Shown: positions 27,229-36,817, numbered from the stretch's first letter. The stretch is DNA of 64,000 nt from Methylopila capsulata (GCF_016907975.1 NZ_JAFBCY010000004.1:124001-188000), one strand, 5' to 3'. The notes: generated from the sequence alone by a model not told the origin. A program made the numbers and translations.

Positions 27229-27337
27229 GACGTCTCCTGCTGTCCCCCGGCCGCCCGTCCGAGCGAACGCGCCGCTCGGCGGGACGCCCGCAGCGCGCCC
27301 GGATTGCGGCGTCGCTGACGAAGCATCAACATTTTAA

Positions 27338-27356
27338 GTGACCATTTTATGGTCAC
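27338..27356. promoter_or_regulatory. Perfect 8-bp palindrome (operator-like) upstream of the exporter unit
   Basis: GTGACCAT-TTT-ATGGTCAC in a 177-bp spacer, about 110 bp upstream of the transferase-exporter unit on the minus strand. It is followed on that strand by the AT-rich TTAAAATGTTG. The sequence is notably AT-rich for this genome and not followed by a U-tract, so a repressor/activator site is more likely than a terminator. Confidence 0.5.
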
Positions 27357-27405
27357 ACGTTGCGGTGCAGCAAGACCTTTCGGCGCGGCGACGCGGCTTG
27401 CCGGA

Positions 27406-28479
27406 TCAGAACGGAATCTTGGCGATCATCGCCGCCGGCGCGTTCCACACCTTCGACGCCGACGACACCGCGAGCGGCAGCGGGAACGCGTCGATCAGCG
27501 GCCGGTCGTCGTACGCCAGCGGCCGCCAGCTTTCATCGACCCAGCGCATGACCGCGTCCCAATCCGTCATGCGTGCGCGGTCGAGACAGAAGGCCGACAG
27601 GCGGTCGCGGCCGGCGCCGGTGTAGAAGTCGCGCATGCGGTGGTCGATATGCGCGCCGGGGTCGTTCAGATCCAGCATCGCGCCGTAGCTGTCGCCATAG
27701 GTTCCGAACCAGGAGCAGGGAATGCCATAGGTCTCGGAGATCACCAGGCCATGCAGGCTGGTGGAGACGACGCGTCGGCACGACACGATCTCGGCGATCT
27801 TCGCGCGCATCGCCTCGGGAGTGGCCGGGCAATAGGTGTTGATCAGGCGGATGCGATCCTGGAGATGCGGCGGGATGTAGTAGCGCTTGAGGATCGCCTT
27901 GGCGGTCGCGTCCGGATCGGCGCTTTCGAGTTCGGAGATGTGCAGGATGACGCCGAGATCGTGCGTCTTCTCCACCTCCGTCATCGGCCAGATACGCGGG
28001 AGAACCCACACCGGGTCGCCGTAGACGTCGGGAACGGAGATCCCCTGGCTGCGAAACGTCGCGGCGCTCCGGGGACCGCGCAGCGCATAGACGTTGAATT
28101 CGGTGTCCGGGGGGCGGATGTAGCCGCGATGCGCCGGGTCGACCGGATTGCGCTCGGCGTCGACGCCGGTCCCCCAGAAATGAAGGACGCCGTTGCGCTG
28201 GTTGTGGCCGATGGTCCCGACCGCCACCATCCGCTCCGCCGTCTGGTCGAAGCCGGCCCGCCGAACCGGCAGCCCGGCCATGACCGCGACCACGAAGGCG
28301 CTCAAGGCGTCGCCCACGTTCGCGTGAGGATGCTCCCGCGTCGTCGCGACCCATGAGAGGGGCACCGAGAGGACGCCGAGGTTCATGCGCACCAGAGTGG
28401 CCGCGGAAGCTGACGAGGATTGCGGCCGCTCCTGCAGGGACGGCTCAGGAGGCGGCGAACTGACGGTCTCGGGAAGCAT
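27406..28479 (-). CDS. Polysaccharide pyruvyl transferase family protein (paralogue 3)
   Basis: A 357-aa third paralogue, more diverged. It has HANVGDALSAFVVAVMAGLPV, VAVGTIGHNQ, HFWGTGV, VYALRGPRSAATF, YGDPVWVLPRIWP and VSTSLHGLVISETYGIPCSWFG. About 30 N-terminal residues rich in Pro/Ser/Glu precede the conserved part; Met32 (RMNLGVLSVPLSW) would give a start equivalent to paralogue 2. Its own 177-bp spacer separates it from the exporter unit, so it may have separate expression. Confidence 0.88.
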   Translation of the reverse strand: MLPETVSSPPPEPSLQERPQSSSASAATLVRMNLGVLSVPLSWVATTREHPHANVGDALSAFVVAVMAGLPVRRAGFDQTAERMVAVGTIGHNQRNGVLHFWGTGVDAERNPVDPAHRGYIRPPDTEFNVYALRGPRSAATFRSQGISVPDVYGDPVWVLPRIWPMTEVEKTHDLGVILHISELESADPDATAKAILKRYYIPPHLQDRIRLINTYCPATPEAMRAKIAEIVSCRRVVSTSLHGLVISETYGIPCSWFGTYGDSYGAMLDLNDPGAHIDHRMRDFYTGAGRDRLSAFCLDRARMTDWDAVMRWVDESWRPLAYDDRPLIDAFPLPLAVSSASKVWNAPAAMIAKIPF

Positions 28480-28742
28480 GGAGCCTTGGGGGGAATGAGG
28501 AGGGCCTTTAGGCGGCCCAACAGGTGATCAGAGGATTGAATCGATCAAAGCAAGCCGCGAACCTATGGCGCCCGACCCGCGCTGGAAAGTGCAACCAAGG
28601 CGGTAGCGCCTTTTCGCCCCCGTGACACGCTTTCGCTTGCCTACGTCGCGGCGCGTGGTTCAGATCGTGCGCGTTCGTCGGCGGGTCGCAAGGCGTCGCC
28701 TCCGTCGCGGACTTTGGGTGTGCGGAGAAGAGGTGTTCTCGT
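28480..28742. promoter_or_regulatory. Divergent promoter region, paralogue 3 / GT4 gene
   Basis: 263 bp between divergent starts. No coding potential is evident, and AT-richer patches occur around 28525-28560. No specific operator was assigned. Confidence 0.35.
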
Positions 28743-30077
28743 ATGGCGAACCGCCGATCGATCATGCTCGACGGCTACAATCTGGCCCTCGAGAAGGGGA
28801 CCGGAGTGGCGACCTACGCCCGAAACCTGAGCTTCGAATGCAAGGAGCTCGGCTACAATACGGAAATCCTCTACGGCTCCCGCGCGTCCCCGAGCGCGGA
28901 CAAGCTCATGCGGGAGATCGCGTTCTTCGATCCTCACGCCGGCAAGCCGCACCCCGTGCTGCAGGCCGTCCGATGGTTGCGGGAGTCGGCGGTCGCGCCG
29001 CTCGGGCTGCAGGCGCACAAGGTCCCGATCACCGGCAAGGTCGTCACGCGCAGCTTTGAATCGCGCATGCCCTATTTCGACCAGATCTGGAACGTCCCGG
29101 ACCTGTTCCACAAGTCCTACCGCAACTTCCGCACCTACAAGACCATGCTTCGCGTCAGCTCGATCACGAAGCCGGACATCATGCACTGGACCTATCCGCT
29201 TCCGATCCGGATCCCGGGGGTGAAGAACATTTATACGCTGCACGATCTGGTGCCGCTCAAGCTGCCCTACACCACGCTCGACAACAAGAAATTCTACATG
29301 CGGATGATCAGGCGCGTTCTGAAGAACGCCGATCATATCGTCACCGTTTCGGAATGCTCGAAGCGGGACATCATCGAGCTCTTCGACTATCCTGAAGACA
29401 AGATCACCAACACCTACCAGTCGGTCGACATTCCGAAGAAGTACCTCGACAAGCCCGAGGACGTGGTGAAGCGCGAGGTCGAGGGCGCGTTCGGCTTGGA
29501 GTACAAGGGGTATTTCCTCTACTTCGGGGCGGTCGAGCCGAAGAAGAACATCGGGCGCCTGATCGAGTCCTATCTCGCGAGCGACGTGAAGGAGCCGCTG
29601 GTGGTTCTGGGCAAGCCCGCCTGGAAGTCGGAGGAGGAGCTCCGCTTCCTGTCGGAGTCCACCAACCGCTACCTCGAGCAGATCGAGAACTTCACCTTCC
29701 AGCGCGACCGCGTGCGCCGGTTCGACTACGCCCCGTTCCCGCTCCTGGTCAGCCTGATCCGCGGCGCGAAGGCCGTCGTCTTCCCGTCGCTCTATGAGGG
29801 TTTCGGGCTGCCGGTGCTGGAGAGCATGCTGTGCGGCACCCCGGTCATCAGCTCCGATCAGTCGTCCATCCCCGAAATCGCGGGCGATGCGGCGCTGCTG
29901 GTCGACCCCTACGACACCCGCGCGATCGCCGAGGCGATCCGGACGGTCAGCACGAACGGCGAGCTGCGGGCGGAGCTTTCGGCGAAGGGCAGGGCGCAGG
30001 CCGCGCTGTACTCGCGCGAGCGCTACCGCAGCGCCATCAAGGGGATGTACGACAAGGTGGCGGGCGCGCCGGCTTGA
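28743..30077 (+). CDS. Glycosyltransferase family 4 (GT-B) protein
   Basis: A 444-aa retaining nucleotide-sugar glycosyltransferase, probably building the capsule backbone or linker. The N-terminal domain starts RSIMLDGYNLALEKGTGVATYARNL, and the interdomain part has YTLHDLVPLKLP and ADHIVTVSECSKRDI. The C-terminal GT1 domain has YFGAVEPKKNIGRLIESY and the donor-binding E-x7-E motif FPSLYEGFGLPVLESML (around residue 355). Length is a little longer than usual. It is transcribed opposite to most of the locus and converges on the second GT4 gene. Confidence 0.92.
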   Translation: MANRRSIMLDGYNLALEKGTGVATYARNLSFECKELGYNTEILYGSRASPSADKLMREIAFFDPHAGKPHPVLQAVRWLRESAVAPLGLQAHKVPITGKVVTRSFESRMPYFDQIWNVPDLFHKSYRNFRTYKTMLRVSSITKPDIMHWTYPLPIRIPGVKNIYTLHDLVPLKLPYTTLDNKKFYMRMIRRVLKNADHIVTVSECSKRDIIELFDYPEDKITNTYQSVDIPKKYLDKPEDVVKREVEGAFGLEYKGYFLYFGAVEPKKNIGRLIESYLASDVKEPLVVLGKPAWKSEEELRFLSESTNRYLEQIENFTFQRDRVRRFDYAPFPLLVSLIRGAKAVVFPSLYEGFGLPVLESMLCGTPVISSDQSSIPEIAGDAALLVDPYDTRAIAEAIRTVSTNGELRAELSAKGRAQAALYSRERYRSAIKGMYDKVAGAPA

Positions 30078-30107
30078 TCCGCGCGGACGCCACCTAAGCC
30101 GACGCGC

Positions 30108-30151
30108 CGCCCGGTCCGTCTCCGCCCGACAAGCGGCGGCGCGACCGGGCG
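30108..30151. terminator. Hairpin between convergent glycosyltransferase genes
   Basis: Nine-bp arms CGCCCGGTC (30108-30116) and GACCGGGCG (30143-30151) with a GC-rich loop that can pair further. It is followed by a short T-containing stretch. It is placed to stop both convergent transcripts. Confidence 0.45.
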
Positions 30152-30165
30152 CTTGTTCCGACGCC

Positions 30166-31584
30166 TCAGGCGGCGTCTTCGCTCGCGATCAGTTCCGCGA
30201 TGTTCTTGCGCATGCGCGCGGCGACGGCGCTGCCGGGCACCGGCGACGGCGTCCGGTACTTGCCCGGGCGGATCGCGGTGGCGGAGCGCTGGGAGGTGCT
30301 GTGCACGAGCTCGATCAGATGATCGAGCGCCGCGAAGTGCTTCTCCCAGGTCGGCGGCTTGAAATGCGCCAGCCGCTCGATCTGCGCCGCCCGGCGCTCC
30401 GAGTCCGGCTTGGCGTAATCGACGATCGACCGCATCCACTCGGCCCCGTCGATCGGGCTGATGTAGTCCGGCGCGTCGTGCGCAATCTCGCGAAACACCG
30501 ATAGGTCGGAGCAGATCGCCGGCGCGCCCATAGTCAGCGCTTCGGCGAGAGGCAGACCGTAGCCCTCAGCGAAGGACGGCATGAGCACCGCCCGCGCGTT
30601 CGCCATGAGATGGCGCAACAGCTGGTCGGGCAGCCGGTTGCACTCGATCACATGCGGCGAGAGCGCGTCGCAGCGCTCCATGATGTCGATGACGTTCTCG
30701 TTCTCCCATCCGCGCCGGCCGATCACGATCAGCTTCGGCACGACCGGAGACGTTTCCGCGAGATGGCGCCAGAGATGCAGGATGGTCAGGTGATTCTTGC
30801 GCGGCTCGATCGTGCCGATCATCACGAAGTACGGCGTGTCGATCGGCGGGAGGTCCACCGGGTCGTGGAACTTCTGCTCGACGCCGAGCGGGCTGACCAC
30901 GGTCGGCGCGAGATTGAGCCCGTGCAGGGTCGCGAACTCGGACAGCATCTGGCTGGTGTGCTCCGAATTCGTCAGCGTCGCGACGGCCGAGTTCAGCACC
31001 GTGCGCATGCGCGCCTCGTGCTTCTCGCGGTCGCCGGGCCGGGCGTATTCCGGATGCGAGATCGGAATGAGGTCGTGGACCAGATAGATCGGCAGCAGGT
31101 TGCGGACCTCGACCAGCCGGCTCACGTCGCGCCGGGCGATCAGGCCCTCGTGCGACACGTTGAGATAGACCGCGCCCTTGTTGAAACGGCGGCAGGCGCG
31201 ATCGGGCCATAGGCTGAGAGGGGACAGCAGCACCGGCAGCGACGGCGCGAGCGCGGGGATAGAGCTGCGGCGGATGGGCTCCTCCATGCCGGCCGCGAGG
31301 GCGTTCGGCTGGATCTCGAGGAAGTTCTCCAGCCGGCTGATCTCGCTGCGCGAGGCCAGTTCGTTGCTCATCTCCCAACGGGTCGTCAGCGTCTCGATGA
31401 AGCTGTGGCAGGCGTCCGGGTTGAGCCGCCAGGGCCGCGAGCGCAGACGGCCGATGAAGTGCGCCTCTTCAGGGTAGTGTTCGCGCAAGTGCCGGGCATA
31501 GGCCAACTCGACGCGGTCGATCCCGGTCGGCGTAAACGCCGACGATCGCCGCAAAAGCCGCGTGATATCGAAGATGATGTTCAA
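30166..31584 (-). CDS. Glycosyltransferase family 4 protein
   Basis: A 472-aa GT-B enzyme. The start is a TTG at 31584, giving MNIIFDITRLLRR, the family's natural N-terminus; no in-frame ATG lies near. Motifs are FTPTGIDRVELAYARHL, YLVHDLIPISHPEYARPGD, TLTNSEHTSQML, MIGTIEPRKNHLTILHLW and the donor site PSFAEGYGLPLAEAL. It resembles mannosyl/rhamnosyl transferases of capsule and O-antigen loci. With the ManC and phosphomannomutase genes next upstream, GDP-mannose is a likely donor, which is inference. Confidence 0.92.
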   Translation of the reverse strand: MNIIFDITRLLRRSSAFTPTGIDRVELAYARHLREHYPEEAHFIGRLRSRPWRLNPDACHSFIETLTTRWEMSNELASRSEISRLENFLEIQPNALAAGMEEPIRRSSIPALAPSLPVLLSPLSLWPDRACRRFNKGAVYLNVSHEGLIARRDVSRLVEVRNLLPIYLVHDLIPISHPEYARPGDREKHEARMRTVLNSAVATLTNSEHTSQMLSEFATLHGLNLAPTVVSPLGVEQKFHDPVDLPPIDTPYFVMIGTIEPRKNHLTILHLWRHLAETSPVVPKLIVIGRRGWENENVIDIMERCDALSPHVIECNRLPDQLLRHLMANARAVLMPSFAEGYGLPLAEALTMGAPAICSDLSVFREIAHDAPDYISPIDGAEWMRSIVDYAKPDSERRAAQIERLAHFKPPTWEKHFAALDHLIELVHSTSQRSATAIRPGKYRTPSPVPGSAVAARMRKNIAELIASEDAA

Positions 31585-31813
31585 GCTTCAACCCGTTATT
31601 ACACAGACAGCGATGTATTTAAAAAGGTCGTCAATCAGCGATTGAAATTGGGGGAATGACGCGTCGGCCTAAACGACCGCCGCACGCATGGCAAAGCTCG
31701 TCGATACTTGGCGCGGAACATATGTTCCGTCAAGCCCGGACGCCCGCTGCGGGCGGCCGGCAACCTTCGGAGTCGACCCTTGGCGCTCCGGGTCGGGACA
31801 GCCCGCCACGGGT

Positions 31814-33289
31814 TCAGAGCGGCGTGTCGGCCTCGTCCTTCACCCGCGCATACATGTCCTCGTAGCGGACGATGTCGTCCTCGCCGAGATAGGAGCCGGA
31901 CTGAACCTCGATCAGGTTCAGTGGCACTTTGCCGGGATTTTCGAGCCGGTGGACGCAGCCGAGCGGCAGGAAGACGGACTCGTTCTCGCGCAGCAGCACC
32001 TGTTCGCCGTCGCGGGTCACCAGAGCGGTGCCGTTCACCACGACCCAGTGCTCGGCGCGGTGGAAGTGCTTCTGCAACGAGAGCTTCGCGCCGGGCTTCA
32101 CGGTGATGCGCTTCACTTGGAAGCGGTCGCCGGTGTGGATCGACTGGAAGAAGCCCCACGGACGATGGTTCCGCAGGGTCTCGGTGGCGGAGGCATGGCC
32201 CGCGGCGCGCACCTGGTTGACCAGCGTCTTGACGTCCTGGTCGCGGTCCTTGGTCGTGACCATCACGACGTCGGGCGTCGCCACGATCACGAGGTTCTCC
32301 ACGCCGAGCGCCGCCACCAGCTGGCCCTCGCCGCGGATGTAGCAGCCCTTGGCGTCCTCGATGACGGTTTCGCCCGCGACCACGTTGCCGCTGCGATCCT
32401 TGGCGCCGATGTCCCACAGCGACGACCAGCTGCCGGCGTCGGTCCAGGCGAAGTCGGCGGGCACCACGACGGCGCGGTCGGTCTTCTCCATGACGGCGTA
32501 GTCGATCGAGATCGACGGGGCGTCGCGGAAGGCGTCCTCGCCCAGCCGCACGAAGTCGAGGTCGCGCCCGGCGCTGTCGAGCGCGCGTCTCGCCGCCGCA
32601 AGCACGCTGGGATCCAGCTTCTGGAACTCGTCGATGAGCGCCTGCGCGGGCAGCAGGAAGATGCCGCTGTTCCACAGATAGGCGCCGTCGGCGAGATAGC
32701 CCTCCGCCGTCGCCCGGTCGGGCTTCTCGACGAAGCGCTTGACGGAGTAGCTGCCGGGGGCGGTGGCGTGGGCGTCGCCCTGCTCGATGTAGCCGAAGCC
32801 CGTCGCAGGTTCGGTCGGCTTGAGGCCGAACAGCACCAGCCGTCCTTCGTGCGCCGCGACGAGCCCGCGCTCGACCGCGGCCCGGAAGGCGGCGGGGTCG
32901 CGCACCACATGGTCGGCGGGCATCAGCAGAAGGATGGCGTTGGGATCTGTCGCGACAGCGACCAGCGCGGCGACCGCGGCCGCCGGCGCCGTGTTGCGTC
33001 CGAACGGCTCGAGGACGATCGTGGTGTCGTCGAGGCCCAGAGCCCGCATCTGTTCGGCGATGATGAAGCGATGCTCATGGTTCGCTACAACCATAGGCTT
33101 TGTGAAAAGCTTGGGGTCGCCGACGCGGCTCGCAGTGTCCTGGAGCATCGTGCGATCGCCGGCGAGAGCGAGAAGCTGCTTCGGATAGGCTTCGCGCGAC
33201 AGCGGCCACAGCCTCGTGCCCGTGCCGCCCGACAGGATCACCGGCGTGACCTTAGACGGCCCTGTCGTACGTCTCACGTCGCCACTCAT
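31814..33289 (-). CDS. manC: Mannose-1-phosphate guanylyltransferase / mannose-6-phosphate isomerase
   Basis: A 491-aa bifunctional cytoplasmic enzyme that makes GDP-mannose. The nucleotidyltransferase domain opens PVILSGGTGTRLWPLSREAYPKQLL and has PADHVVRD and VEKPDRATAEGYL. The cupin-type isomerase domain at the C-terminus has HYHRAEHW-like HFHRAEHWVVVNGTALVTRDGE and VHRLENPGKVPLNLIEVQSGSYLGEDDIVR. Length matches CpsB/XanB/AlgA. It lies between a GT4 gene and a phosphomannomutase gene on the same strand, giving the full route from mannose-6-P to GDP-mannose. Confidence 0.95.
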   Translation of the reverse strand: MSGDVRRTTGPSKVTPVILSGGTGTRLWPLSREAYPKQLLALAGDRTMLQDTASRVGDPKLFTKPMVVANHEHRFIIAEQMRALGLDDTTIVLEPFGRNTAPAAAVAALVAVATDPNAILLLMPADHVVRDPAAFRAAVERGLVAAHEGRLVLFGLKPTEPATGFGYIEQGDAHATAPGSYSVKRFVEKPDRATAEGYLADGAYLWNSGIFLLPAQALIDEFQKLDPSVLAAARRALDSAGRDLDFVRLGEDAFRDAPSISIDYAVMEKTDRAVVVPADFAWTDAGSWSSLWDIGAKDRSGNVVAGETVIEDAKGCYIRGEGQLVAALGVENLVIVATPDVVMVTTKDRDQDVKTLVNQVRAAGHASATETLRNHRPWGFFQSIHTGDRFQVKRITVKPGAKLSLQKHFHRAEHWVVVNGTALVTRDGEQVLLRENESVFLPLGCVHRLENPGKVPLNLIEVQSGSYLGEDDIVRYEDMYARVKDEADTPL

Positions 33290-33465
33290 CGTCTTGGACT
33301 CCCCCGCTAAATCTGAAGCCGGCAGACCCGTCGGCCATCAAACGTCGGCCCGGCGGCCAAATATGTGCGCTGCAACAAATTGACTTTGCAGGCGCAAAAT
33401 AGCGCGATCTGAGGCGACTTTGTCAATCGCGCAGTTTCAGATCGCAACCTGGCGTTGCTTGGAAA

Positions 33466-33493
33466 CCCGCCGGCGCGAGGGATCGCCGGCGGG
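33466..33493 (-). terminator. Perfect hairpin downstream of the phosphomannomutase gene
   Basis: A perfect 10-bp stem CCCGCCGGCG/CGCCGGCGGG with an 8-nt loop, starting 18 nt after the phosphomannomutase stop on the minus strand. Only a short TTT follows, so termination may be partial and read-through into manC is possible. Confidence 0.5.
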
Positions 33494-33510
33494 GAACTGA
33501 GGGCCTTCCG

Positions 33511-35010
33511 TCAGATTGTCTGGTTGTATGCGCCGACCTCCGAGCGCCGCCGGAGAATGCCGTCGACCGCTTTGAACATCTCGTGAAGCCGCGCTTCGGA
33601 CACCGGGCTTTCGATCACGACGACCAGTTCGGGCTTGTTCGACGAGGCGCGCACGAGGCCCCAGGTGCCGTCCTCGCAGGTGACGCGGACGCCGTTGACG
33701 GTGACGATGTCGACGATTTTTTGGCCGGCCACCGGCTCGCCCTCGGCGTGCATGCGTTCGAAGGTCGCCGTCGTTTCGGCCACGACGTCGTATTTCACGT
33801 CGTCCGCGCAGTGCGGCGACATGGTCGGCGAGCCCCAGGTCTTGGGCAGCGCGCGCTTCAGGTCCGCCATCGACTTGTCGGGGTTGCGATCGAGCATGTC
33901 GCAGATCGCGAGCGCGGAGATCAGCCCGTCGTCGTAGCCGTAGCCGATCGGCTTGTTGAAGAAGTAGTGGCCGGATTTCTCGAAGCCGACGAGCGCGTTG
34001 AGCTCGTTCACCCGGCGCTTGATGTAGGAGTGGCCGGTCTTCCAGTAGTCGGTCTTGGCGCCCTGGGCGATCAGGACCGGGTCGGTCATGAACAGGCCGG
34101 TCGACTTCACGTCCACCACGAACTGGGCGTTGGGGTGGATGGCCGAGAGGTCGCGCGCGAGCATGACGCCGACCTTGTCCGCAAAGATCTCGTCGCCCTC
34201 GTTGTCCACGACGCCGCAGCGGTCGCCGTCGCCGTCGAAGCCGAGGCCCACGTCCGCGCCGTGCTCCAGCACCGCGTCGCGGATCGCATGCAGCATCTGC
34301 ATGTCTTCGGGGTTCGGGTTGTACTTCGGGAAGGTGTGGTCGAGCTCGGCGTCGAGCGGGATCACCTCGCAGCCGAGCCGCTCCAGCGCTTCGGGCGCGA
34401 AGGCGCCGGCGGTGCCGTTGCCGCAGGCCGCGACGACCTTCAGCTTGCGGGTGATCTTCGGGCGATCCAGCAGCTTGGCGAGGTAGCGCTCGGGGAAGTT
34501 CTCCTCGAAGGAGTAGGCGCCGCCGCCGGGCAGCTTGAACGCCGCCGCGAGCACGATCTCCTTGAGCCGCGTCATCTCTTCGGGGCCGAAGGTCATCGGG
34601 CGCTGCACGCCCATCTTCACCCCGGTCCAGCCGTTGTCGTTATGCGACGCGGTGACCATCGCCACGCAGGGGCAGTCCAGCTCGAACTGCGCAAAATAGG
34701 CCATCGGCGAGAGCGCGAGCCCGATGTCGCGGACCTTGATTCCGGCCGCCATGAGCCCGTTTGCGAGCGCGATCTTGATCGAGGCGGAGTAGCTGCGGAA
34801 GTCGTGGCCGACGACGATCTCCGGCCGGATGCCGAGTTCGTGGATCAGAGTGCCGAGCCCCATCCCCAGCGCCTGCACGCCCATGAGGTTGATCTCGTCG
34901 GGAAACAGCCAGCGCGCGTCGTATTCCCGGAAGCCGGTCGCCTTCACCATCGGCGACGATTCAAACTCATATGTGTTGGGCTTGAGGAAAGGCTTGGGCG
35001 TCGGGAACAT
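33511..35010 (-). CDS. Phosphomannomutase/phosphoglucomutase (AlgC/ManB type)
   Basis: A 499-aa alpha-D-phosphohexomutase interconverting hexose-6-P and hexose-1-P. The active-site serine loop is VTASHNDNGWTG, the Mg loop is DGDGDRCGVV, the sugar-recognition loop is GFEKSGHYFF, and the C-terminal phosphate-binding domain includes RASSNKPELVV. ATG 35010 gives MFPTPKPFLKPNTYEFES. Longer starts up to 35106 are open but add non-conserved residues, and no clear ribosome site decides. It supplies mannose-1-P to the adjacent ManC. Confidence 0.93.
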   Translation of the reverse strand: MFPTPKPFLKPNTYEFESSPMVKATGFREYDARWLFPDEINLMGVQALGMGLGTLIHELGIRPEIVVGHDFRSYSASIKIALANGLMAAGIKVRDIGLALSPMAYFAQFELDCPCVAMVTASHNDNGWTGVKMGVQRPMTFGPEEMTRLKEIVLAAAFKLPGGGAYSFEENFPERYLAKLLDRPKITRKLKVVAACGNGTAGAFAPEALERLGCEVIPLDAELDHTFPKYNPNPEDMQMLHAIRDAVLEHGADVGLGFDGDGDRCGVVDNEGDEIFADKVGVMLARDLSAIHPNAQFVVDVKSTGLFMTDPVLIAQGAKTDYWKTGHSYIKRRVNELNALVGFEKSGHYFFNKPIGYGYDDGLISALAICDMLDRNPDKSMADLKRALPKTWGSPTMSPHCADDVKYDVVAETTATFERMHAEGEPVAGQKIVDIVTVNGVRVTCEDGTWGLVRASSNKPELVVVIESPVSEARLHEMFKAVDGILRRRSEVGAYNQTI

Positions 35011-35419
35011 GCGCGCGAAGATCTCCGTGATTGGCAAAACCGCTCCAAACGGAGCCGCTCCAGCCATGATGCGGCGCAATGGAGCACGAAGGGTCGGACA
35101 CGGCAATCGGTAGCGATACGGCGCTCGCGAAACGGGCCATGCAAACCGGCGTCACCTCGCCGCACGGCCCCAAGATGAGACCCGCTTCCCCGCAGGATCC
35201 GCGCGGGGGCGCGACGGACGTCGCCGCGGAGCGGAATTTTCTGGGTGATGCAATATTCGCGCTCGCCCTGTGCCGCGGAAAGCGTCATGCCTCGAAACGA
35301 CCCAGGCCGCCGACGCCGTCATTTCGCTGCGGTCGTGACGGAGTAGAACAGATGGTCCGTTTCTCGCTTGCGGAGGGATCGCCGCAGCGCGATCGGCGCG
35401 ATGTGGGAAGGAGAGCGGG
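35011..35419. promoter_or_regulatory. Divergent region between the phosphomannomutase gene and eutB
   Basis: About 400 bp containing both 5' ends. An AAGGAGAGC ribosome site precedes eutB. Although the eut enzyme is B12-dependent, no cobalamin-riboswitch core motif could be found here. Short open frames show no family signatures. Confidence 0.4.
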
Positions 35420-36817
35420 ATGATCCTGCGGTGCGATCTGGGCGGACAACGCTATGTGTTCTCCGATCTGAAGCGGCTGATGGCGGCGGCCTCGCCGCGG
35501 CGGTCCGGCGACGAACTCGCGGGGCTGGCGGCGGCCACCGACGCCGAGCGCGTCGCGGCGCGGATCGTTCTCGCCGACCTGCCTCTGGACACTTTTCTCG
35601 GCGAAGCGCTGGTGCCCTACGAGGACGACGAGGTGACGCGCCTGATCGTCGACGGCCACGACTCCGAAGCCTTTGCGGCCGTGTCCCATCTCACGGTCGG
35701 CGGGTTCCGTGACTGGCTTCTGTCCCACGAGGCGGACTCGGACGCGCTGTCGAAGCTCGCGCCCGGCCTGACGCCCGAGATGGTCGCGGCCGTCTCAAAG
35801 CTCATGCGCAACCAGGATCTCATCTCGGTCGCGCGGAAGTGCAAGGTGATCACCGCCTTCCGCACCACGCTCGGGCTTCCCGGGCGGCTGGGCACGCGGC
35901 TGCAGCCGAACCACCCCACCGACGACCTCCGCGGCGTTGCGGTCTCCGTGCTCGACGGCCTGCTCTACGGCGTCGGCGACGCCGTGATCGGCATCAACCC
36001 GGCGACCGACAACGTGCCGAACGCGATCGCGCTGATGGAGATGCTCGACGGGCTCCGCCAGCAGTACGACATCCCCGCGCAGACCTGCGTGCTCACCCAC
36101 GTCACCAACGCGATCGAGATCATGAACCGGCGGGCGCCGGTGGACCTCGTGTTCCAGTCCGTCGCGGGCTCGGAGGCCGCGAACCGCGGCTTCGGCGTCG
36201 ATCTCGCCGTGCTGACTGAGGCGCATGAGGCCGCTCTCGCGTTGAAGCGCGGCACGGTCGGGCAGAACGTCATGTATTTCGAGACGGGGCAGGGCGCGGC
36301 GCTCTCGGCCGACGCCCACCACGGCGTCGACCAGCAGACCATGGAGACACGCGCCTACGCCGTCGCCCGCGCTTATCAGCCGATGATCGTGAACACCGTC
36401 GTCGGCTTCATCGGGCCGGAGTACCTCTACGACGGCAAGCAGATCATCCGCGCCGGCCTCGAGGACCACTTCTGCGGCAAGCTGCTCGGCCTGCCGATGG
36501 GCTGCGACGTCTGCTACACCAACCACGCCGAGGCCGACCAGGACGACATGGACGGCCTGATGACGCTCCTGACGACGGCGGGCTGCACCTTCCTCATCTG
36601 CGTGCCCGGCGCCGACGACGTCATGCTGAACTATCAGAGCCTGTCGTTCCACGACGTGCTCTATCTCCGCTCGACGCTCGGCGTGAAGGCCGCGCCCGAG
36701 TTCGAGGCCTGGCTCGACCGCATGGGCATGGTCGCGCCCGACGGCCGCATCCGGGAGCTCGAACTCAAGGATCCGCGGATTTCGCACATGCTCGCGCAAG
36801 CCTCGCTCGTCGCGTGA
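35420..36817 (+). CDS. eutB: Ethanolamine ammonia-lyase large subunit
   Basis: A 465-aa catalytic TIM-barrel subunit. With EutC and adenosylcobalamin it converts ethanolamine to acetaldehyde and ammonia. Recognisable segments are LMRNQDLISVARKCKVITAFRTTLGLPGRLGTRLQPNHPTDD in conserved form, GDAVIGINPATDN, MYFETGQGAALSADAHHGVDQQTMETRAYAVAR and GLPMGCDVCYTNHAEADQDDMD. Length is standard. eutC follows 26 nt downstream. No eut microcompartment, eutA reactivase or acetaldehyde dehydrogenase gene lies beside it. Confidence 0.97.
   Translation: MILRCDLGGQRYVFSDLKRLMAAASPRRSGDELAGLAAATDAERVAARIVLADLPLDTFLGEALVPYEDDEVTRLIVDGHDSEAFAAVSHLTVGGFRDWLLSHEADSDALSKLAPGLTPEMVAAVSKLMRNQDLISVARKCKVITAFRTTLGLPGRLGTRLQPNHPTDDLRGVAVSVLDGLLYGVGDAVIGINPATDNVPNAIALMEMLDGLRQQYDIPAQTCVLTHVTNAIEIMNRRAPVDLVFQSVAGSEAANRGFGVDLAVLTEAHEAALALKRGTVGQNVMYFETGQGAALSADAHHGVDQQTMETRAYAVARAYQPMIVNTVVGFIGPEYLYDGKQIIRAGLEDHFCGKLLGLPMGCDVCYTNHAEADQDDMDGLMTLLTTAGCTFLICVPGADDVMLNYQSLSFHDVLYLRSTLGVKAAPEFEAWLDRMGMVAPDGRIRELELKDPRISHMLAQASLVA

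Noticed and set aside
35107-35419. Possible cobalamin riboswitch upstream of eutB
   Set aside because: No B12-box core could be found on the sense strand, and the spacing and folding do not suggest the conserved architecture.
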